Assembly: GCA_900618425.1 (NCBI GenBank)
Contig: UZAN01039806.1
Location: 32,136 to 96,135, forward strand
Direction of reading: 5' to 3'
Source of the DNA: Echinostoma caproni
Lineage: Eukaryota > Platyhelminthes > Trematoda > Plagiorchiida > Echinostomatidae
Length of the DNA: 64,000 nt
In this document: in pieces, positions 57,970 through 64,000 of the stretch
Layout: every line of letters starts with the position of its first letter
How positions within the stretch are numbered: the stretch's first letter is position 1
The notes under the pieces: generated by a model
The model's input: the letters and a program-made list of their open reading frames with translations, nothing else
Told to the model about the DNA's origin: nothing
The model's database searches: none
Made by a program: the position numbers and the translations under genes

Positions 57970-59530
57970 ACTCCTCTCATGAGACAAAATGACCTCAGCG
58001 GTGTAGTTGAAAAGAGTAAGGAAATAGTAGAGTAATCAAGGAGATGCACGTAGAAAAGTTCCTTGACACGAGTGCATTTTGTGGTAAGCTGACCCTGTGT
58101 TCTATGGAACATGAAGTCTTTTCTAAGGAATTATTGTTTAGAGCTGGATTACAAATACATGGGAGAAACTCGGAATGTATCTACACACAGATGTATACCA
58201 GTAAATCAGGAGTTTCACCATACACTGTGGTCAGATTTTCAATTAGAATTATCAATTTAAACATTGAAGACAACCAGTAATTAACAGCTACAGATCACTA
58301 GTGCAGATTTTCGCGTAGCCTATAAACAGCTCAGTGCATAAGTGCATATGCACGCAGCCTCCTTCTGATCCAGACATGCGCGTGACATCTGTGCACGGAG
58401 TAGAATGCAGTAGAATTCAGTGAGATGTTCTGCGGACAGCCTACTGAACGCAATTTTGGGATAAGTTCATCAAATCATGCCTTGAGCATACTGTAAATGT
58501 GAGAACATTTTGCGACAGATGAAAATGTAAAATCCACTCTATCGGCATACAAACTTTTCCCGCTTATAATCCAGGTCAGCTAACTATTGCTATATTCGAC
58601 TAAAGATACCACTGAAAGTAGATTTCGAATATGCGAGTTGAACAACCTGTACCGAGATTGAAAATATTCCTTACTGCAAATTTATGTGATAGGTTTGATT
58701 TTAAGCTTGCTTTCTAATCTCATTGTAACCACTGGATGCGCGTCGATGATTGCATTCAACAAATTTACGAAATCTGTGCACTGCTTTTAGACCCTATAGC
58801 TAGAATCACTTTATTTATTGAGTGAGTAATTCCATTATCTATTCAGTTTTGAATGGGTTGCGTTTCAAACTGACGTTATTCCTATTTAGTGACATTCATT
58901 CATAATAAGAATGGTTCGGTTAAAAAAAATCTATTATAGGTTCTCTGCGATTCTGGATTTCGTTAATATTAAAGAAAATGTGTTTGGTTACTTTACTTCT
59001 AAAGTTGGTAATTTGAATGTAGGCTGAAAAAGCAGATTCAGATTATGAGTTTAAAAAATGGCAACATGCTCACGACAATTTTGATATAATATAACCCATT
59101 ATTTCACTTCGAAAACAAAACACACTGTAGACAGACTTACCGTGTCTACGGGGTTAGTTTCTGTGTATGCACTTTAGTGTGTATTCCCACAGCAAGACAG
59201 CAAACTTCTAATCACATCATTGCGTTTTTTTTCTTGGAATCGTCTCCTCTACTTTTTAGTGGATGAGACAAATACTTCACATGACACTGGTACTTTACGA
59301 ACCAGATGAATACTAGATGGCCTCACTAAACTAATCCACATGAACCTTCCTAGCTCTGAACACCTAGTCAAAAGTATTGATTTTCACCAAGTAACTAAGT
59401 CACACCCAATTAGTGAATCAAATAAAAGGATAGAAATGATGCGGGAAAACCGGTCCCTTCCAAGTTCGTCAAACAACAATAATTTAAGGGAGTGATCGCT
59501 TTACTCGACTGAAAGTGTGGTAAATGGTCT
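57970..59530. other. Non-coding stretch
   Basis: No supported gene; a 78-codon frame at 58044-58280 has no motif. Confidence 0.4.
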
Positions 59531-59550
59531 ACATAGCTATTGGCATCCAC

Positions 59551-59760
59551 GATGAAAAAAATCAATCTGGTAGGTTTTCAACACCTGTGAAAAACTAACG
59601 TCTGTGTTCTTGAATCGGTACGTTATTGGAACGATCTCATTTGAGCCTGTTACAAAGAACTGCAATAGATTTCTAAATTCATATGGTTTTTGATCAACCT
59701 CACACATTATTTCTAAACGACAATCACTACGCACTGAAACGTCTGAAGTACTAACGAATA
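59551..59760 (-). CDS. Candidate internal exon, unrecognised
   Basis: On the minus strand an acceptor-like TACTTCAG precedes a frame reading VSVRSDCRLEIMCEVDQ, PYEFRNLLQFFVTGSN, EIVPITYRFKNTDVSFSQ, then CAG|GTGTTG as a weak donor (about 59580). The composition is protein-like, with alternating hydrophobic and polar residues and two Cys that suggest a beta-rich extracellular domain. The domain is not recognised. The pyrimidine tract is short, so exon status is uncertain. Confidence 0.3.
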
Positions 59761-59799
59761 TTTTTGTATTTGCCGTATTGGTCACTTTGGTTCTTTTCG

Positions 59800-60730
59800 A
59801 ATGCGTTGATTAATAAAACGTATATTTTGAAACAAATAAGATTTATTTTACTTCCTGGACGTCCTTTATGGAAGAGAACTCCTGTATTGACCTTTGATTA
59901 ACTTTCAAATACGTTTTCGCTCCAATATATTAACTTGTCTAAGTTGAGGGCTATGGCTAGAGTTCACGCCTAAGTCCTCATCCTTGAAACTTACTAAACG
60001 GAGTAAACTCAAGCAAGAATGATAAATCTGATCTATGTGATACCCGTTGGCATAGCACAGAACGATCAACATGTGCGACACTGAACACATCTACACCTAT
60101 AAACGCATCTGGTGGAGAACCCAAATTTTACAAACCAAATCAGATATTATAATACATCATTGCAAAAGACCTCTTTTTTAACGTGCAGATTACCTTCACG
60201 CATTAGATCTACGTATATCCTTCAACATTTGTAATTTATGAGGTGAAAAGACAGATATATAAAGTCTTTGGAAATATGAAAGTCAGCTTACCCAAGTCGT
60301 AAGGTGTTCATTTAACTGGGCTAACATTACATCGGGGAAACCATTAAAACAGATTTATACTCATGCATCTATAATACTACCTTAACCGACGTCAATTAAG
60401 AAGGTGGATTTGGTTTTTTCGAACCAATTTATCCAAAGGAGTCGATCTATTTAACAGTTGTTTCTTCATCCCATGTGTAAAACTCGTATCGAGACTGAAA
60501 TGGCAAACCGCTTGGAATTTACATTTTATAACCAATATACAGTTCAAATAGGCAAGTCATGAGAGAAATAATGCTAGAGGGAATACCTTCGTATGCTCTC
60601 ATTGGTCGCATCATCGTGACAAACCCTAGCTAAGGATACGCGAGGCATTATCGATCGCTCACAACAGACGCACTGTGTCCCAGAACGTATGACCTTTACC
60701 TTTGGCCTTCCCTGATGGTAACCAATCTCG
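59800..60730. other. Non-coding stretch
   Basis: Only short motif-free frames. A short plus-strand frame at about 60560-60630 (REIMLEGIPSYALIGRIIV) is protein-like but has no splice support. Confidence 0.4.
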
Positions 60731-60734
60731 TGAA

Positions 60735-60735
<1 letters not shown>

Positions 60736-60762
<27 letters not shown>
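60736..60762. repeat. CA microsatellite
   Basis: About 13 CA units, followed by a degenerate CACACG/CGCGCAC patch up to about 60791. Confidence 0.95.
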
Positions 60763-60765
<3 letters not shown>

Positions 60766-61117
60766 GCACAAAAACACACGCGCGCACACACGGTTAAACC
60801 TAATTAGATTTCATGTGAGTAATGCAGGCTTTCGTCCAATTTCAAAGGCTAAATAACTAGAATTTTTAATTCAATTCATTTGTCTGTCTGGTTGTGTTAT
60901 AAGTACGCCACAGACGAGAGCATACGGAAGTAATTCCTCTCGTAGTGTGTTTATCTTTTGACTTGTCTGTTCAAATTCATTACCGGATCCAACTGTTTCA
61001 GTTTACTGAATGGATAGTTGGATATACTCTGCATATTTTACTTTCTCTGCATTTAATATCAATAATGTTGTCTTAGATTGCTACTGTTAAGTCATTCTGT
61101 TGTTCAACTATTTGCAG

Positions 61118-61178
61118 TTATCGAACGGTTCACAATCCACAATCAGTTTCGAAAGCACGGTTGAGTTCATCACAGCCA
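61118..61178 (+). CDS. Exon encoding Ser/Thr-rich ectodomain stalk
   Basis: This 61-bp exon is bounded by a good acceptor (TTGTTCAACTATTTGCAG ending at 61117) and a good donor (CCA|GTGAGTTT, intron from 61179). In phase 0 it reads LSNGSQSTISFESTVEFIT then A, leaving one base. That base joins the next exon at 61633 as codon ACT, so both frame and phase agree with the transmembrane exon. The encoded piece is polar and Ser/Thr-rich, as expected for a membrane-proximal stalk. The family is not recognised, and the upstream exon must end in phase 0. Confidence 0.55.
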
Positions 61179-61632
61179 GTGAGTTTCAAGTAGTTTCTAA
61201 TGTTTAACTTTGTGTTTGTCGTGAGAGCAAAGTAAGACAACTTGTTGGTTCATCACAATTCTATTCTGCTGAACTTGGCAAAAGCAGTCAGCTTGTGTGC
61301 ATTACTACCATTTCCTAATGTGGTGTTTCTTAAGTGGTAAACCATAAACATTGAGCCGTAAACTCTTCATAGTAAACCCTTTAAAACAAATATTATCCCA
61401 AGTAGAAGTGTGCCTAGGTAACATCCGAATGGGTTTCACTAGCCGTTTTGTTTACTATTTCAACATACAATTTTCATGAACGTTGTTCAAAAGCACGCAT
61501 GACAAAACCAACATAATCGCCACCGCCAAAATCAACAACAATAAGGGATTCAAGTAGAACTCTACCCTGAGGCACCAAATTTATTCCATTTGTAATTGAG
61601 TAATTTCCATCCTTTTCACATTCCGATCACAG

Positions 61633-61775
61633 CTCTGTCTACAACAACCGAGAGACCACGCGTTATGCACTCACTCAGATACGAATTGGGTTTCGCCGCT
61701 CTGGCCATCATTCTGATCGGAATAGCAGCCTGCGTAATCTACTTCTGTGTAAGATGCCCTTGTCGGCAGAAATAG
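61633..61775 (+). CDS. Terminal coding exon: transmembrane helix and Cys/Arg tail
   Basis: Acceptor CATTCCGATCACAG ends at 61632. The frame, continued from 61178, reads LSTTTERPRVMHSLRYE, then the helix LGFAALAIILIGIAACVIYF, then CVRCPCRQK and stop (61773-61775). A single hydrophobic segment of about 20 residues followed by Arg/Lys and juxtamembrane Cys (possible palmitoylation) indicates a type I membrane protein with a very short cytoplasmic tail. An AATAAA lies at 61907-61912. A consensus donor AAAG|GTGAGT at 61796 after the stop suggests an intron in the 3' untranslated region or alternative splicing. An independent start at the Met at 61665 is less likely. The protein family is not recognised. 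Confidence 0.6.
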
Positions 61776-61906
61776 GAAACTGTCAAGATGCAAAGGTGAG
61801 TAAATTCATTGCGGCACAGTCAATTATTTGATTGTTGACAAACTTAAATACTCTGAAACAAATACTTCTATTTCTACCAATTATTGAATCACAAAGGTTG
61901 CTAACA

Positions 61907-61912
61907 AATAAA
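61907..61912 (+). promoter_or_regulatory. Polyadenylation signal AATAAA
   Basis: Canonical hexamer 132 bp after the stop of the transmembrane exon on the same strand. Confidence 0.45.
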
Positions 61913-61919
61913 CTGAGAA

Positions 61920-62250
61920 GAAACAAGTCGAAACGCGAAAGAAGGTTCTGTGCGACATATCGCTCCAGACATTTACATATATAGTTCGATTAGTCAGTAG
62001 AACAACACAAGACCTAGACTGATGTTAAATGAATGTCTGTATGCAAAATACTTGGTTGACAAAAGCGTTGGGGTAGTGATGATTGGATCGGGAAATGTCG
62101 GATGAGAAAAGTGTGAACTAGACACGATATGCTATATGCTAGTCGAGAATGAATAGAACGGATATGAAAGCGTGCAAAAGAAACAGTAGATGAAGAGTGG
62201 GCGGATGGAGAGAACATAAATTGTCACATGGAGATATGGGCAATTGTTAT
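61920..62250. other. Non-coding stretch
   Basis: No supported feature between the membrane-protein exon and the PLE relic. Confidence 0.4.
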
Positions 62251-62254
62251 TGTG

Positions 62255-62660
62255 GCCATGGTAACAACAGTGCTTGAACCAGATTAGGTTGCTTGCATAA
62301 CTCCGGCTTCATGATCCTAATTGGTATATGCCGCAGTTGTTACGATCTTCTTAAGCAATTTTTTTTACTGTGGTTCTTAGTTGCAAAGAAGAAACTTGTA
62401 AACGATGTTTCTGGGTCAATCCTGTGTCCTGTGTTAACCAAATGTTGCAGAATTGAGCTGTAAAGGCTTGTCACTGTTCCGTTTTGGAGAGTGCCTGGAC
62501 AAGGTTCATATATGCTCTTGGACAAATGTCTCGTTTTTTATCCGATATAGAGAGCACCAAAAGTGTACGTGAACTGATATAGAACAAAAGATTGGTACTG
62601 GTGAGACAAACCATCCTTAAGCTGTTGAACAATGAATTTCTCAGTCCTTTATAATTATCC
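62255..62660 (-). mobile_element. PLE relic 6: GIY-YIG endonuclease, second subfamily
   Basis: Minus strand: LYQFTYTFGALYIG, one stop, KTRHLSKSIYEPCPG (expected RT-RHLSKR-YEH), NGTVTSLYSSILQHL, VNTGHRIDPETSF. After a frameshift comes IRIMKPELCKQPNLV, QALLLPWP. This spans the GIY-YIG fold and the conserved C-terminus. Wording such as TGHRID and PELCKQPN differs from the other relics, so it belongs to a different PLE subfamily. Linker sequence may extend to 62660; the RT is absent. Confidence 0.8.
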
Positions 62661-62669
62661 GACTTTGTT

Positions 62670-63175
62670 TTCATGCATCAGTGGGAATATTCTACACTGA
62701 GAATAGTTGAACTTGAAACTGTTATGTTATACCGTTGGCAACTCACATCACAAGTGTATTTTAAGGTATATGGTCACATTCTTTTCGTGAAAGTTTATGC
62801 AGAACTTTATTTTTCGTTTGAAATTACTATAATTTTATTGCACGTTGCTAAAATGGATCAGGAAAGCAGATGGTGACGCCAAAATACTGTCGCCGCATAG
62901 CGTCGCTTTATCCGGTGATTAAAACAAGTTGAACAGCGACTTCGTTCTTGTCTTCGTTCTCTTTTTATTCTCCTACTAAACATTGCTGTGCTTTTACGTA
63001 ACAACTTATCCAAATAATTCCAGCCGTTTCCTGATTCCAATTTCACAGTGACATGTATGAATGCATGCATACATACCTTCGTGTGAACCCCTAAAAACTA
63101 GGATTTCTGCCGATAACACTTACCATTTTACTAGGGTTTTCTAATTCAGCTTGGCAAACTGTTTTGTGTTATGAT
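62670..63175. other. Non-coding stretch
   Basis: A minus-strand Arg-rich frame (63070-62858) is open but motif-free; nothing else seen. Confidence 0.4.
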
Positions 63176-63178
63176 CTC

Positions 63179-63475
63179 TAAAAATGGTTTAATGCAATAC
63201 TAATTGGAGAAGACATATGGGAACCCTTTGTGGACCATAAACTAGTAGACAAGACTGTCATGATTCCCAGAACAAGATCAAGTAATGCGTTAAAGTATTG
63301 TGTCATATTTGTCATGTTTGAATTTATGGATTTAGATACCGGGGAAATATTTGACGCAGTCAGCCTATGCCAAGTTGTTGAGATTGAATGTACCGACAAA
63401 GATCTTAAACAAGCTCAAGCCCCAGATTTGCGGTGCAGTTCTGTTTCATCTTCGAAAAGGAACCAAAGTAATTGA
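63179..63475 (+). CDS. Candidate exon, unrecognised protein
   Basis: An open plus-strand frame of about 98 codons reads KWFNAILIGEDIWEPF, VDHKLVDKTVMIPR, ALKYCVIFVMFEFMDLD, TGEIFDAVSLCQVVEIE and DLKQAQAPDLRCSSVSSSK. The regular hydrophobic pattern of the middle and the Ser/Lys-rich end look like a genuine folded domain with a flexible tail. A possible donor AAA|GTAATT at 63468 would precede the stop. No convincing acceptor was found. A shorter protein-like frame follows at about 63650-63800 (KILTEEQMISQFQEKNYW). The family is not recognised; gene or retroelement fragment are both possible. Confidence 0.4.
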
Positions 63476-63479
63476 GTGA

Positions 63480-64000
63480 ATGAATCTCCTGATGGCAGTT
63501 TCTTGCTTTGATTCGTCAGTCACAAAATATAACTTCCCAAAGCTTTGGTAATTGTTCTGATTTCCATTTAGTCATAAAATCGGTTATGAATGCTTTTGTT
63601 CTGTTACATTAAATCCTGCCTCACTGTTTTCTTTTTTACAATTTCCGGGTGGTAGCCGTGCAAAGCTAAACTCCAACAAACGAAACGCATCGAATCAACC
63701 AAAAATACTGACAGAGGAACAAATGATCAGTCAGTTTCAAGAAAAAAATTACTGGTTGTACTCGTTCAGCATTGACTTGTGTTTGCTGTCAAAATTACAG
63801 CAAGCTATATGAAGTCAGAATGTGATAGTTTCGCTGCTTCCATTCTTTTGATGACAAGCTACTTTCGAAAGTCACGCACTCCGTTATCTCTAATATGTTT
63901 TTTATTCAAATTGTCGAGTTGATTTTACTTTCCCATGGTTTTTGTACACTATCCCAGTGAAATTATTTTATTCACACATTTTCTATACATTATATGATCT
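63480..64000. other. Window end; possible further exon
   Basis: After a pyrimidine-rich tract (TTTTCTTTTTTACAATTTCC near 63640), a frame reading NASNQPKILTEEQM then ISQFQEKNYWLYSF is open until about 63811. It has no donor before its stop and no recognised family. The rest is AT-rich and featureless. Confidence 0.3.

Noticed and set aside
1..64000. CRISPR arrays, operons, Shine-Dalgarno sites, rho-independent terminators
   Set aside because: Sequence is eukaryotic in character (introns, SINEs, LINEs, PLEs, microsatellites); no regularly spaced repeats or bacterial gene layout were seen.

Overview
The window looks like a gene-poor, repeat-rich stretch of a flatworm nuclear genome, most likely a digenean trematode. 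Supporting this are many decayed Penelope-like elements (PLEs: reverse transcriptase plus GIY-YIG endonuclease), LINE 3' ends whose C-terminal wording matches platyhelminth LINEs, and tRNA-derived SINEs carrying hammerhead-ribozyme motifs, as in the schistosome Sm-alpha SINE. There is no bacterial-style gene organisation. Nearly all open frames are short and carry no recognisable domain. The species cannot be named from the sequence.

Layout. 1-10.2 kb is mostly featureless AT-rich DNA, with a 21-bp minisatellite (3.76-3.88 kb), a minus-strand tRNA-like SINE with a hammerhead-like tail (4.74-4.88 kb) and a perfect 9-bp-stem hairpin (8.61 kb). 10.2-13.4 kb holds a GC-richer unidentified block and a broken plus-strand PLE, interrupted by about 1.3 kb of unrelated DNA. 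16.1-16.7 kb is a PLE C-terminal relic. 21.0-21.3 kb is a LINE 3' end. 27.25-27.77 kb has two head-to-head hammerhead SINEs, with further copies at 35.65 and 57.79 kb. 34.7-34.9 kb has a second tRNA-like SINE family with an AT-cored palindrome. 39.7-40.1 kb is a LINE reverse transcriptase C-terminal relic. 42.8-54.4 kb is a PLE graveyard with five relics, including the most complete one on the minus strand (51.3-53.8 kb). That copy carries a 182-bp insertion with a 13-bp target duplication and a perfect 37-bp inverted repeat. 62.25-62.65 kb is another PLE GIY-YIG relic.

Host genes. The best evidence is on the plus strand. Two exons at 61.12 and 61.63 kb join in phase and encode a Ser/Thr-rich stalk, one transmembrane helix and a Cys/Arg tail, with a stop codon and an AATAAA signal. 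A signal-peptide-like exon lies at 48.05 kb, and a 30-codon exon with a perfect GTAAGT donor at 37.43 kb. These may belong to one or several genes with very long introns; exon linkage is inferred. Less certain coding pieces lie at 22.54, 45.2-45.9, 48.8, 57.5, 59.6 and 63.2 kb.

The most interesting theme is a set of small RNAs or retroposons (tRNA-like promoter plus minimal hammerhead with a palindromic stem III) alongside PLEs, and a second tRNA-like SINE repeatedly found fused to PLE tails. All visible copies are mutated.
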